NCBI GenBank assembly: GCA_037176705.1
Contig: CM073896.1
Location: 18,302,708 to 18,366,707 of the forward strand
Reading direction: 5' to 3'
Length of the DNA stretch: 64,000 nt
Origin: Molossus alvarezi
Lineage: Eukaryota > Chordata > Mammalia > Chiroptera > Molossidae
Shown: positions 34,037-45,944 of the stretch, piece after piece
Layout of the letters: each line of letters begins with the position of its first letter
Numbering within the stretch: the first letter of the stretch is position 1
Notes under the pieces: model-generated
Databases searched by the model: none
What the model was told of the DNA's origin: nothing
Seen by the model: the letters and a program-made list of their open reading frames with translations, nothing else
Translations under genes and position numbers: made by a program

Positions 34037-34344
34037 AAAAACTCCCCTAGTGACCCTATATCTAGTTACTAGTCCAGCCACAAGTCAATCAAGGTTCTCC
34101 GACTTTTAGACCATTGTTCGTTTTACCAACTCCAAGATGGTGAGTAGGTTTATCTGCATGTCAATTCTGGCTGATTGCTGGCGGCAGCCAAGAGAACTGT
34201 GTCAGGAAGGGCTCTGAAGAGCAGTCCAGGCCCCACTGAAGTGAACCTCAAGACCAGCAGGGAGAGTGTGCAAGAAATAAGCAGCATCGCGGGTTTGATC
34301 AGCACCTGGACCTAGAATCCAGGTCGGATAAAGGTTCTGGTCAC

Positions 34345-34531
34345 TAAGCCCATTGAGAACAGTGGGCCTGGAAGGTGTGGCCCAAGGACCAGCAACCTGC
34401 CCACTTGTCAGAGATGTAGGTGCTCGGTCCTACCCGGACTTACTGGACTGGGCTTCTGGGAGCGGAACCAGCGAGTCCTGGGACCGTTATGCACGACGCA
34501 GGTCGAGAAGCGCTGCGCTAGAGCATTAGAA
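34345..34531 (-). mobile_element. MER5A-like hAT fossil, antisense
   Basis: Internal order is reversed relative to MER5A: caacctgcccacttgtcaga, gatgtaggtgctcggtccta, cccggacttactggactggg, and the end ggtcgagaagcgctg, equal to ttgagaaccactg with changes. Confidence 0.7.
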
Positions 34532-37307
34532 CAACCAGACCCGTGTCTCTGGGTTGTGACCAGGGAGAATACGTCACAAACTAAAAAGCGCTTCTCAAGT
34601 GTGAACGAGTCCCGTCCTCCTGGCAGGAGCCTGCTTCCAGGCGCTGCCTGAGTGGCTGCTGTCCCCGCTCCCTCCGGCCTTCGCGTGTGGCCGGCGCCCT
34701 CGCACGGCTGCTGCTCTGCTCGCGTGGGGAGCAGACGGAACCCCTCCGAGACCTCCTGGGGACGTGGGGTGTTTCCGCAGCCCGCAGCCCTCTTCACCAA
34801 CCGAGGCATGCCAGGCTGTGTATTTTTAGTCCAGGACGCCTGGGTTTGCCAGCTCCCAGCCGCCTTCTGCCCACGTGGCCCGCATTGCACAACGACTCCA
34901 CTCCTTTATTACAAACCCTGCTATTTTCTGTGAAGTAATGTGTTTGGAAGCCTGAGTGAATCAGAGACAGTACGCATTTGATTGCTTACATTATTTTGGT
35001 TCAAACATGGCTCACGGCCCAGGGCTAATTTATTTATTTTTATATGGTACATTTCTATTTCGCTTGGGAATTTGCCACCCCCCTTTCTCTCCTCCAGCGA
35101 CTCTCCCTTCGCCCACCCACGCCCCTTGCCACCCTTCTTCCCCGGTTGTGAAAGATGCCCCATCAGCAACCTCCGAGCCAGAGACTCCAGTTTGCTGCCA
35201 GCGTGGTTCACTCGCACGTTCCTGTCCTGCCCACCCACGGCCTCAGACCTGACAGGCGGAGACCACCTACCGCCAGCCCCACAAAGGCCTCTTCCCCGGG
35301 CTAGCCAGCTTTCTCCCCCTGGTGCACATCCAGCCAGACGGCTGCGGGTCTGGACTCCTGCAAAGGGAGCACCCTTCTCCCAGGAGCCACTCCACCCCGC
35401 CAGGAAGATTGTAGCAGGTTGTGTTCTTCACCACCCTGGCCAGGAAAGCCAGCAACCTGGACGTGACAAAATCAATATCCTATTTCGGGTCTTCTGAGCC
35501 AAGCTGTCCCCGGCCTACCCCTGCCCCCATTTGCAAAAGCAGCCTGTTCTGCATATGGGATGGAAACTGTGTCCTGGCAAAACACAAAAAGTAAATATTT
35601 AAAGGGAAAAAAAAGCACACACAAGGAAACAAAATGCCTCGCGTTTATGTTTCCATGGTCTGCCGCCAAGTACCTCCCAGCCTCTCCCGGCTCGTGTTCA
35701 GGGTGCCATATGGTTTGAGACCAGTGGATTAGGCCCCTCCACAGTTGTGAAAAACATCAGTCCATTTGGTCTGTGCTTTCTCTCCCCGCATTTGTTGTTC
35801 ATTTGCGAGTTTCTCACATCCCCCGGCTGACTGCTGCCAGTGTGTTTACAGGTTTTAGATTTCTGGTGGAATCTGAAGCACCAGCCGCTCAGAGCCCGCT
35901 GCAGCCCAGCTCGGCGGAGGGAGGCCACTCCAGGGCGCTTCGAGGGGCCACCTTAGACACGGCCCTGTGACGTGCCACCCCAGCGAAGCTCACGTGGCAA
36001 TGCTTCAGTGATGATTACTTTTCCCTCGAAATTTGGGCTCCCACAAAAGTGATTTTGTGTGTCAGCCCCCACCTGGGACCCTCCTGGGGCGCTGCTGAAC
36101 TGGCAGATTGAAGGGGCTGCCCTTGCCAGGAGTGTGGGGGACAGCGGCCAGCTTTGGAGGGAAAGGTAGAGAGACAAACAGCAGGTGAGCCATGGACCAC
36201 CTGGAACAAAGCCCTGCCCTCTCCTCACTTCAAGACAGAACGGGACTCCTGACTTCCCACGGAGATGGTATTGTCATATACTGGCCTAAGAAACAAAATT
36301 ATTCATTTCAAGATCTGACACTTCCTAACCCAATTCTGGGCCGAAAGCACAGCGGCAGGCTGATGATGGGGGTGACAAGCAGATGTATAGAAACGCCTTT
36401 CCTACCCATGAAAGAAGTTCCGATAAGCAGTTGGATGCTTTGCATGTCCAAGCCTGTGCCCACAGCTTTTTCCTGTGCCTGGGGACATTTCCAGAGGCAG
36501 AGCCATATGGAGAAAACTCATTCCAGTTTCTCACTCGGTTCTATCCAGTTCTCACTGGATTCTGTTTGATTCAGGCCCCATAGCACATTTGTTGGTTGTG
36601 GGAGATTGTTCAGCAGGACTCATAGGCACCTTTCGGCTGTGGATATATGGGTGGGCCAACAGATGTGTGCTTATCTTTGGAGGCGGGAGGACATAACACA
36701 GCCTCACCCCATTTTGGGTTTTGCTGCCATTGTTCTTTGCAGCCTCTAACCGGGGTCCACAGACAGGTGTCACTATCCTGATTTGGAAGGCTATGAACTT
36801 CGCCTTTTTGTTATAATAAATCACGTCTTGAAGTTGCATGATTACTGGAGCAAAGGGCTTTAGGGACCTTCAACAGTCATTTTCCCGTGTTCGACTCCAC
36901 CCTCACCTATGGTCCTTTGAGTCCTAACTTCCAGGTCAGACTTTTCTAGGGCCCCTGATTTGATCACATGTCCCATGTATCACAATATTTCTAGAGTTAT
37001 TCATACACATGAGTGCTGTTCCTGAGACCAGGAGTGATTGGACATTAGCCCTTGAGTCACTCCCAGGACCGAGGCACACACTCTAACTGGTGACAACACC
37101 ATGAGCTCCAGAATGGGCAGGAGAGGTGAGTGAAGAAAAACTCCTCAGAAGTGTCCCAGGCCTGAGCAGAAAGCCCCATTTGACCAAAGCTAGGAAGCAG
37201 CCAGCCTCCTGAGGGCACAGAGAAACAGGCACTCTTAACTGTGATGTGTACAAAATAGAAATGGAACGTGACATTCTTTCAAAAGCTACCAACATCATTT
37301 CAAAGGT
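34532..37307. other. Single-copy DNA; possible conserved element near 34925-35060
   Basis: GC-rich open frames at 34650-35500 lie in overlapping phases on both strands and show no protein motif. The AT-rich block 34925-35060 (gctaatttatttatttttat and neighbours) sits in GC-rich surroundings, free of repeats, and could be a conserved non-coding element. The remainder to 37307 shows nothing I can name. Confidence 0.4.
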
Positions 37308-37322
37308 ATAAATTTTCCTCAG

Positions 37323-37552
37323 GCCTGGCCCGCGTGGCTCAGTGGATTGAGCATCTGCCCATGGACTAAGAGATCCTGGTTCAGCTCCTGGTCAGGGCAC
37401 ATGCCTGGGTGGCAGGCTCGATCCCCAGTAGGGGAGCGTGCAGAAGACAGCCTATCAATGTTTCTCTCTCACTTCAATGTTTTTGTCTCTTTATCTCCCT
37501 TCCTCTCTCTCTAAAAAACCAGTAAAAACATATTTTTAAAAAACTAATAAAA
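37323..37552 (+). mobile_element. Ves SINE, short-tail subtype
   Basis: Head cctggcccgcgtggctcag, gcaggctcgatccccag, A-rich end. The left duplication ataaattttcctcag (37308-37322) finds its partner only at 37818-37832, beyond the next SINE. Confidence 0.88.
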
Positions 37553-37554
37553 TA

Positions 37555-37817
37555 GCTCTGGCTGGTTGCTCAGTGGTTAGAGCATCGGCCTGCAGACCAG
37601 AGAGTCCTGGGTTCGGTTCCTGCTAAGGGCACGTTCCTCGGTTGCAGTTTGTCCCCACCTCAGTTGGGGTCATGTAGGTGGCAACCGGTCAATGTGTTTC
37701 TCTCACATCGATATTTCTCTCTCTCTCTTCCCCCTTCCCTCTTTCCCTCTCTATCTGAAGATAAATGCAAAAATGTCCTCTGGTGAGGATAAAAAATAAT
37801 AATAATAAAATACATAA
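37555..37817 (+). mobile_element. Ves SINE inserted in the tail of the previous one
   Basis: Head gctctggctggttgctcag, tail cctctggtgaggat. It lies inside the outer duplication of the preceding Ves; taataaaata recurs on both of its sides, so it entered the A-rich tail. Confidence 0.88.
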
Positions 37818-37869
37818 ATAAATTTTCCTCAGTGTACAGGCCTGACCATAAATCGTAGGTTTTCATATG

Positions 37870-38775
37870 AAGTATTTTTCTTTTCCTTAATTTCTAAATA
37901 ATTTATTTCTAAATTTTAAATTTGCCTTTTTTCACTTTAATAGGCACCACTGATTATTTTCTCAAAGTGAATACCAGTTCAGACCCCACCAGCATTTGAC
38001 GAGAGATAAGTCTCCCCACACCTTTACTGGAACTAAATATCACTACTTTTCCTTTTTGCTGACCTGACTGGGGAATCATATTAATATATGACACTCCCCC
38101 CAACTACTAGTGTCATTGGGCATATTTTCAAATTTTTGATATTCGTTTTTATTTCAACTTCAGTGAATCAGTCACTTTCATGCTTAATTTGTTGGAGGTT
38201 CTCAGTATTAGACATATTAGTACTCTATCATATGTGTTTTAAATATTTTCTCTAGTCCCATCATCTCTCTGTCATTGTTTTTGGGTTATATTTTGTTTGT
38301 TTATTTTGGTAATTCTCACCCAAGAATATTTTCCCACTAATTTTCGGATAGAGTGGAAGGGAGGGAAGGGGAGAGAAAGAGAGAGACATTCATGTAAGAG
38401 AGACACATCAATCTGTCTCCCCCACGACCCCGACCAGGGCTAGGGATCAAACCTGAAACCCAGGTACATACCCTTGACCAAGAATCGAACCCATGACTCT
38501 TCAGTTGGCGGCCCAACGTTCTAACTGCTGAGCCAAATCGGCCAAGGCTCTGTCAATGTTTTTGTATTGTCTTTGCCATGCAAAAGTATTTAATTTTTAT
38601 GTAAGTCATATTTATCAGACTTTTTCCTTAAGACGTTTTGGTTTCCTGTCTTGCTTTAAAAGGCCTCCCCTCCTAGAGGTTAAACTACATTACCCTAGGT
38701 CCCTGAATAGAATAGAATTGCATTTAATTAGGTGTTAATTTAGAAAGTGTTGTGTTTCTGATATCATCCTTCCCC
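37870..38775 (-). mobile_element. Old LINE-1 3' region, antisense, split by a Ves
   Basis: Antisense L1M text such as ttgtctttgccatgcaaaag, tatttaatttttatgtaagt, tgctttaaaaggcctcccct; upstream cattgggcatattttcaaat. Limits are approximate. Confidence 0.65.
38283..38548 (-). mobile_element. Ves SINE
   Basis: Antisense tail tctcacccaagaatat, head end ctgagccaaatcggccaag. The target tctgtcattgttttt (38268-38282) recurs at 38549-38563 with one change. Confidence 0.88.
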
Positions 38776-38779
38776 ATGG

Positions 38780-38976
38780 CAGGGGTCAGCCAACTATGGC
38801 CTGTCGGCAGTTTTCCTAAGTACCGTTTCACCGGAACCCATCACACTGGTTCATTTGCGTGGTGTCTGTACGTGCTTTGCACTCAGTGCACCTGTGGAGT
38901 TCCAATAGCAACCCTTTCGCCACAGGACCTACATTTTATTTTCTTGCTCTTTATAGGAAAAATCTGCCAACCCTTG
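38780..38976 (+). mobile_element. hAT-Charlie-type non-autonomous transposon
   Basis: Left end caggggtcagccaactatgg and right end aaaaatctgccaacccttg are imperfect inverted repeats. The internal text is decayed. This matches a common old mammalian hAT family that starts caggggt. Confidence 0.7.
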
Positions 38977-39057
38977 CACTGTAGAATCTGTGAATGTCAC
39001 TCCAGGTCTTCAGATCCTGTTTTATTTCTATCAATACTGTTTTATAATTTTCTTCAT

Positions 39058-39296
39058 ATTTATTTATTTATTTATTTTAAAATCCTCACCCGAGGATATT
39101 TTTCCACTTATCTTCAGATAGAGTAGGAGGACGAGAGAGAGAGAGAGACAGACATCTACTGGTTGCCTCCCAAATGACCCCGACCAGGGCCAGGGACCGA
39201 ACCACAACCAAGATACGTGCCCTTGACCAGAATTGAACCCAAGAGTCTTTGGTCCACGGGCTGATGCTCTAACCACTGAGAAAAACTGGCCAGGGC
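39058..39296 (-). mobile_element. Ves SINE
   Basis: Antisense tail aatcctcacccgaggatat, head end actggccagggc. The duplication ataattttcttcat (39044-39057) recurs at 39297-39310 with one change. Confidence 0.9.
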
Positions 39297-39299
39297 ATA

Positions 39300-39660
39300 A
39301 TTTTATTCATCTTTAAAAGGGGGCTAATGAGCCATGGCCGGTTTGGCTCAGCGGTTGGAGCGTCTGCCCTTGGACCAAGGAGTCTCAGGTTCAATTCCAG
39401 TTAAAGGCGTGTAGCTCGGCTGTGGTTCGGCCCTGGGCAGGGTCGTGTGGGAGGCAGCCAGTCGGTGTCTCTCTCTCCCTTCCTCCCTCCCACTCTATCT
39501 GAAGATAGATGAAAAAAATATCCTCTGGTGATGATTAAAAAAACAAAATGAAAAAAAGGGGGGGGGGGCTAATGATAGTACCCATCTTATCACTGTGAAG
39601 ATTAATTAATTCAATTAACAGAAATGCTTAGCCCAGTGCCTGGCTCATGAAAACCTCTCA
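39300..39660 (+). mobile_element. MIR SINE split by a Ves
   Basis: The left piece is ctttaaaagggggctaatga. The right piece is tagtacccatcttatcactg, then gcccagtgcctggctcatg. They join as a MIR 3' half. Confidence 0.65.
39331..39553 (+). mobile_element. Ves SINE inside MIR, G-run expanded in its TSD
   Basis: Head ccatggccggtttggctcag, tail tcctctggtgatgatt. The target aaaagggggctaatga (39315-39330) recurs at 39554-39575, but its run of five G has become eleven. Confidence 0.88.
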
Positions 39661-40485
39661 GGAAAATAGCAGCTGTTGTTTGGGGCTGGAACGAAGACCT
39701 GCAATAGACAATAAAACATCGTTGTCACTCTTCTGAATTTCTTGATTACCATAGATTTTCTTTGTTTTTAAGTCATGAGCTGGTTTATTAGAATTACTTT
39801 TCCTGATTGTAAAATTAATACGAATTCACTCTAGATTTTGGAACAGAAATCAGAGTAGAAAATTTGTTTAATTAAAATCTCCCCTGACCTCCCCCCACTC
39901 CCCAAGAAACCAGGTTATGGCTTTGATAAATGTCTAGTATGATTTTACTGTAGACACACACCCACGTGTTGGATGTTAAAAATTCCGTAACATTTGGGTT
40001 CTAGAGTCAGCACACTTCTTTTTCCAGATCAAATCTCGGTCTGGCTGAGCCTGGTGAGAAGGCAAATGCTGGTCATTTTGGAGCTCATCCTACACCTCAT
40101 ATAGGACCTAGGCTATTGTGCTTCTGGGGAAAGGACCAAGCATGGTCCTGGCTGCAGGACGGTCACCATGCACCCTCAGCTAGAGGTGCTGCTGCCAGTG
40201 GACAGCAGTTCTTCATCATGTGTAGGCACCACTGCCCCAGATGGCACCAGGATGCCTGTCACAGGGGTCCTCTCTGCAGACCACTGGCTGAGCCCCAAAA
40301 ACCCTTCCTGCTGTCACAAAGCCATGGCTTAGTGCCCCACCCCCACAGGCACCCAGGCAGCCACCCACTGGGACCATGCCTGGGAGCAAGGCTTCCATCC
40401 TCTCATTAAGTCTTGGGTGTCTGCCAACCCACCCTCTCTACCACCATCCTCAAAGCACAAAAGTTCCTTCTAGCCTTTTCTTTAT
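39661..40485. other. Nothing recognised
   Basis: Single-copy DNA; short frames near 40116-40409 have no motif. Confidence 0.5.
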
Positions 40486-40502
40486 AAGACAGAATCCTTC
40501 TT

Positions 40503-40743
40503 GCCCTGGCCGGTTTGGCTCAGCGGTTAGAGCGTTGGCCTGCGGTCCGGAGAGACCTGGGTTCGGTTCCCGCTAAGGGCACGTACCTTGGTTGCAGTTT
40601 GTCCCCAGCCCTGGTTGGGTCGTGTGGGTGGCAACCACTCGATGTGTCGCTCTCATGTCGATGTTTCTCTCTCTCTCCCTCTCACTCTATCTGAACAAAA
40701 TATCGAAAAATGTTCTCTGGTGAGGATAAAAAAAAAAAGAAAA
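40503..40743 (+). mobile_element. Ves SINE, near-consensus
   Basis: Head gccctggccggtttggctca with intact A and B boxes, tail ctctggtgaggat plus A run. The duplication aagacagaatccttct (40486-40501) recurs at 40744-40759 with one change. One of the least decayed copies here. Confidence 0.92.
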
Positions 40744-40856
40744 AAGACTGAATCCTTCTCAACAGAGATCCACGTGGTCCTTGACACATTTTTTTAAAAT
40801 GTTTAATTTTAATTTTCCCCTCAGTAGGGGGGTGCCCCACCTCAAGAGGAAGAAGG

Positions 40857-41082
40857 GCCCTGGCAGTGTTGCTTAGTTAGTTGGAGCATTGTCCCATACA
40901 CCATAAGGTTGTGGGTTCGGTTCCTGAGGGGGACACATACCTAGGTTGCAGGTTTGATCCCCAGTCAAGGAGTGTATGGGAGGCAATTGATCAATGTTTC
41001 TCTCTCACATTGATGCTTCTCTCTCTCTCTCTCTCTCAAATCAATTAAAAACAAACAAACAAACAAACAAAAAAACATATCC
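40857..41082 (+). mobile_element. Ves SINE, diverged
   Basis: Head gccctggcagtgttgcttag, ggttgcaggtttgatcccca, TC tract, then an (AAAC)n-type tail at 41049-41076. Confidence 0.85.
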
Positions 41083-41084
41083 TT

Positions 41085-41325
41085 GCCCTGCCAGTGTGGC
41101 TCAGTGGTTGAGTGTCGTCCCATGCACCAAAAGGTGACTGGTTTGATTCCCGGTCAGGGCACATGCCCAGGTTCCAGGCTCAATCCCCAGTAGGGGGCAT
41201 GCAGGAGGCGGCAATTGATGTTCTCTCTCATCAATGTTTCTATCTCTCTCTCCCTTCCTCTCTCTCTAAACAATCAATGAAAATATATTTTAAAACAAAA
41301 AAGAACAAAGTAAAATGAAAAAAGA
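41085..41325 (+). mobile_element. Ves SINE, short-tail subtype
   Basis: Directly follows the preceding SINE. Head gccctgccagtgtggctcag, gcccaggttccaggctc, end aaacaatcaatg with an A-rich tail. Confidence 0.88.
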
Positions 41326-42125
41326 CACTAGGTGATTCTCTGGCACTGCATTGTTACCTAATGCTATTTAATGAATGCAATGTAGGCATATTTCCTTATT
41401 TTAAAATATTTTAATGAATATATGTGTTTATTATATATGTGTCTATGAGCATATAAATACATACATATATAATGGTTTCCACTAAAATGTAGGAATGCTC
41501 CAACATTTGTGTTCAGTCTTTGATTTCAGCTTTGGCTTCACCTTTGGGAAGTTGAAGAGCTGAATGCTGACCTCTGCCTCATTTTTGAGGTATGACCAAT
41601 GATTGTAAGGATCTACAGATTCTCATCATCTCTAATCAGTATAACAACAATAGTAATATGAACAAAGCAAGATATTATTTGAATTGATTATTAATATCTT
41701 ATTATTCACTTTAAGATTTAGGTAAGTTTCTGAAATAACATGGACTAAATCTCTTTATGTATTCTATATATTTAAATTCTATTGTTCAGTTGATATATAA
41801 GTAAATAATTACCAGTTCAAGAACAAAATAATGGAATAAACAATGAATTGTGGAAAATATTAATTTTACATATAAAAATATAATTATTAACAACTTTCTA
41901 ATGATAAAATAAGGAAATAGAAAAATGGTTAAATACAAATATTAAGAGAGCATGTCAGCTCATAACCTTAGGAAGAACATTGTTTCTTTTTAGAGCTGAT
42001 AATAATTTATTAAAATTTCAACAATATAAGGAAAAAATAAATATTACATTATACTCTAATTCTAATACTTAGAGAATTATTTGGCATAGAAACATTGCTA
42101 ATATTAAATAAAACATCTCTTTTAA
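41326..42125. other. AT-rich DNA without recognised features
   Basis: Long AT-rich stretch with alternating purine/pyrimidine blocks (41430-41480). No repeat family or frame could be named. Confidence 0.5.
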
Positions 42126-42497
42126 ATCTTTTTCTATTTTTCAATTACACTTGACATACAATATTATGTTAATTTGAGGTGTACACCCCAGTGATTAAAA
42201 ATTATATAACTTACTAAGTGATCATCCCAATAAATCTTGTATTCCTCTGATGCCATGCATAATTATTAGACTATTGACTATAGTGTCTATGCTGTACTGT
42301 TCACTCCCATGACTGTTCTATAACAAACAATTTGTACTTCTTAATCCATTCACCTTTTTTACCTATCCCCCTAAACCCCCATCCACCTGGCAACCATCGA
42401 AATGTTCACTGTATCAATGAGTCTGTTTCTGTTCTGCTTGTTAGCTTATTTTGTTTCTTTGATTCAGTTATTGATAGATATGATTTTATTGACATTT

Positions 42498-42561
42498 CTT
42501 CTTCTTTTTCTTCTTCTTCTTCTTCTTCTTCTTCTTCTTCTTCTTCTTCTTCTTCTTCTTC
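42498..42561. repeat. (TTC)n microsatellite in the HAL1 ORF1 end
   Basis: About twenty TTC units, GAA on the sense strand of the element. They lie where the young element encodes Glu-Glu near residue 301, so the repeat probably grew from Glu codons. Confidence 0.85.
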
Positions 42562-43385
42562 AAGATGATTTAACATTTTTTATAATACTGGTTAGGTGGT
42601 AATGAACCCTTTAGCTTTTTCTTGTCTGGAAGTTCTTTATCTGACCATCAATTCTAGATGATAGATTTGCTGGGTAAACTAATTTTGGTTGTAGGTCCTT
42701 GCTTTTCATCACTTTGAATATTTCTTGCCACTCCCTTCTAGCCTGCAAAGTTTCTAGTGAGAAATCAGCTGACAGTCTTATGGGAGCTCCCTTGTAGGTA
42801 ACTAACTGCTTTTCTCCTGCTGCTTTTTAGATTCTTTCTTTGCTTTTAACTTTGGCATTTTAATTATGATGTGTCTTGGTGTGGGTGTCTTTTGGTTCAT
42901 CTTGTTTGGGACGCTCCATGCTTCCTGGACTTGTATGTCTTCTATTTCCTTCACCAGATTAGGACAGTTTTTTTTTTTTATCATTTTTTTTCCAATAAGT
43001 TTTTAATTTCTTGCTTTTGTTCTTCTCCTTCCAGCAACCCTATGATGCAAATGTTGGTACACTTGAAGTTGTCCTAGAGGCTTCTTATACTGTCTTTATT
43101 TTTTTTCTTCCTTTTTTCTTTTTTCTGTTCTGGGTTTTTTTTTTTTATTCCTTATATTTCAAATCGCTGATTTTATTCTCAGTATCATCTACTCTATCAC
43201 TGATTCCCAGTAAATTATTCTTTGTTTCAGTTAGTGTATACTTGATTTCTGACTGGTTCTTTTTCAGGCTCTCTATGTCCTTTGCCATGCTGAAGTTCTC
43301 ACTAAGTTCCCCAAGCATCCATATAACCATTGTTTTGAACTCTGTATCCAGTTGTTTGCTTGCCCCCATTTCACTGAGTTTTTTT
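42500..43385 (-). pseudogene. Decayed HAL1/L1 ORF1
   Basis: Minus-strand translation with frame changes gives ORF1 blocks: a coiled-coil-like segment with LGELSENFSMAKDIESLKK, then FPNLVKE-like and TPRHIIIKMPK, and LKGFITT near the end. The blocks match ORF1 of the young element in the same order. Frameshifts and stops prevent translation. Confidence 0.8.
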
Positions 43386-44805
43386 CCCTGAAAATTTCTC
43401 CTGTTCTTTCATTTAGGACCGGTTTTTTTTGTTGTTGTTTGTTTGTTTCTGCATTTTGGCTGCTTCCCTTTGTTTGTTTCTATGTATTAGAAAGAGTTGT
43501 TACATCTCCCAGACTTGGTAGAGTGGCCTGTGTGATAATTGTCCTGTAGGGCCCAGTAGCACAGCCTCCCCAGTCACCCAAGCTGGGCACTGGGCACTCC
43601 AGATGTGCCCTTGTGTAGGTTGTGTGCACTGTCCTATTATAGTGGAGCCTTGAATGCTGTCGGTGTCACTGAGAAGGATTGGCCCCCAGGCCAGTTGGCT
43701 GCAAAGACCTGCTTCGACTACAGCAGAGGAGCGACTGTGCAAGAGTCAACCCTATGGAGCAGGACTTGCTTCAGCGGGGCTTTGGTGTTCACTGAGTACA
43801 CCCCTTGAGTGTGTCACTCATGGAGGTGGTAAAACAATAATCTGGCATGGTCCAAAGCTATCCACCAGGTGCACTGTCTCTGGGGCCTCCCAAGAGGTAC
43901 AAAGTCAGCCACTGCCTGTACCCTGCCTGGGACCACCTGGCACGAGCTACAGAGTGATCTGCAGATGGCTGCTACTTGTGTTGCTTGGAGGTGCTCAGGA
44001 GAGGCCAAGCTGTGAACCGAGGCCTCCTGCCACTAGTGCTAGGCCAAGGGACACTTAGTGAGGGGTATGGGGCATGCTGAGACCAGCTGCTGCTTGTTTG
44101 AGAGATTTTAGGAAAGTCAAAACATGAGGCAAGAGAGGCCAGTTGTATCGAAAAGCTGCTGGAAACAGCAAGTTGGGTGGGGTGGGATCTCAGGGAATCA
44201 CCAGGGTCGGGGGAAGAGTGTGAAGCAGGTTAAGGGAGACTCAGATATGGTGCCTGCCTGTTGGCTCTATGGGGTTGGGGTCTCAAAAAAAAAACAATGG
44301 TCTCTGCTAGCACTTTTGCCCGGCAGAAAGCACCCCCCCCCCCCAGTCTCTCGCTCTGATGCCAGACGATTCAGTTATTGGCCGTATGTCCCTGGTTCAT
44401 TTCAAGCTGCTGCCCCAGTGCTGGAGCTCAGAGGACGTGAGTCCGACTAGGTCAGTGTGTGGGCCCTTTAAGAGAAACTGCCTGAAACTTCAGCAACCTC
44501 TGTCTCCCTCAGCCTCAATCCCCACTTGTTTTTACAGCCAGAAGTTGTGGGAACTTGTCTTGACATTGCAACCCTGGACTGAGGGATCTGGTGTGAGGCT
44601 GGGACCCCTCGCTCCTTAAGGGGGACCTCTGAAGCTAAGATATCCCTCCTGATTGTAAACTGCCACTCATGGGTGTGGGACCAGCCCATTTGCATCTCCA
44701 TCCCTCCTATCAATCTCAATGTGGCTTCTTCTTTGAATCCCGAGTTGTAGAATTTCTATTCAGACAGATTTCAGGCAGTTCTGACTGATGGTTGTTCTGT
44801 CATTT

Positions 44806-44905
44806 AAATATTTTTATGATTTTATTGATTTGAGAGAGAGAGAGAGACATTGATGTGAGAGAGAAACATCCATCCGTTGCTTCCCATATGTTCCCTGATG
44901 GGGGG
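44806..44905 (-). mobile_element. Truncated Ves fragment
   Basis: Antisense attttattgatttgagagag, GA tract, gtgagagagaaacatccatc, then decayed text to tgatggggggcc. The tRNA-like head is missing. Confidence 0.65.
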
Positions 44906-45049
44906 CCAAAGTCAGTGAAGGCTGCGTGATTCAGGCATCCCAGCACCACTCGGCTGGTCGCCCTTCAGTGGGGGACTTACAAAGCTATTATGGCACCAAA
45001 TCGAGGCCTGTAGTCACCAGTGAGTGGTCCTTGTTCATCATTCTTTTTT

Positions 45050-45302
45050 TTTTTTTTTTTTTTTTTTATCCTCACCCGAGGACATTTTTCCATTTTTTGT
45101 TCAGATAGAGCGGGAGGGAGAGAGAGGAAGAGAGAGAGAGAAACATCGATGTGAAGGGACACATCGAGTGGCTGCCACCCGCACGACCAACCAGGGCCAG
45201 GGACAAACTGCAACCGAGGTACATGCCCTTAGCGGGAACCGAACCCGGGTCTCTCTGTACCGCAGGCCGACACTCCAACCGCTGAGCCAAACCGGCCAGG
45301 GC
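45050..45302 (-). mobile_element. Ves SINE, near-consensus, perfect TSD
   Basis: T-run plus atcctcacccgaggacat, head end gagccaaaccggccagggc. The target catcattctttttt is present at 45036-45049 and 45303-45316 without mismatch; the T bases overlap the tail. Confidence 0.92.
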
Positions 45303-45316
45303 CATCATTCTTTTTT

Positions 45317-45944
45317 ATACAAAGATAAACTACATGATATAGACATGATTTTGGAACTGCCTTATCATGTAATTTTACAAAATGTTTCAACAAATGGGAA
45401 CAGCAGCTATTATGTGTTCAAAGGCTGTTTGAACAATAAAAAAGCTAAAAAGTTAACTTTTGAAATTGAACCATGTGGAAAATAATGGCGATTCATCATG
45501 GGCACTGACAACCAAATGTCGCCTGCAGAGAAAGTAGCTCATTTGTGGAGCCTGCAGGAGTGGACCGCAGACGGGCTCGGAGGAGGCATCTCGTTCTCCA
45601 GCCGCATGAAGTTCTGCTCCCATTGCCCGACACGCGCTGCGCTCTGCGCGTGCGCAGGGGAGACTGAGGGGCAGCGGGGACTCCCAGATGATCGTGTTCT
45701 CTTACAGCCAATCACAGCGCTCCATTTTTGATGGCCTGTTTAAGGACACATTTTTCTTCGAGTGCATGCAAAAACATTAGAAATGAAGATGATTGCGCAC
45801 AGGCAGCAATCCAAGGGCCGCTTCTGAGGCAGGCAGAGAGCCTCCCTAGCAGAACGTGCAGCTCCACAGACTGAATCCCACGTCCAGGAGACGAACACGG
45901 AGAAGACTTGACTTTAGCTGCTTGCTTCGGTTTACAGCAGGGTT
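45317..45944. other. Unassigned sequence with a short open frame
   Basis: A plus-strand frame from about 45320 to 45484 reads LPYHVILQNVSTNGNSSYY and continues to IEPCGK before a stop. It has a protein-like composition but I do not recognise it. It may be a fragment of a transposon or processed pseudogene. GC-rich DNA with some CpG follows to about 45720. Nothing else could be named. Confidence 0.35.

Larger units (their letters stand above)
42130..44805 (-). mobile_element. Older HAL1-type element, near full length, decayed
   Basis: On the minus strand the order is 5'UTR (44805 to about 43390), ORF1 (to about 42500) and 3'UTR (to about 42130). The 5'UTR matches the young HAL1: shared blocks include cagccagaagtt, gggccctttaag or its variant, and tgatggttgttct. 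The ORF1/3'UTR join is also the same, with remains of the ORF2 start followed by text equivalent to tggaatctacaaacaaaatg. ORF2 is absent. Many stops and indels show that it is much older. A (TTC)n expansion occupies the join. About 90 bases of the extreme 5' end are missing. Confidence 0.8.

Noticed and set aside
34408..34890. Minus-strand frame of 160 codons
   Set aside because: It ends within a MER5A-like fossil, is open because of GC content, and has no recognised domain.
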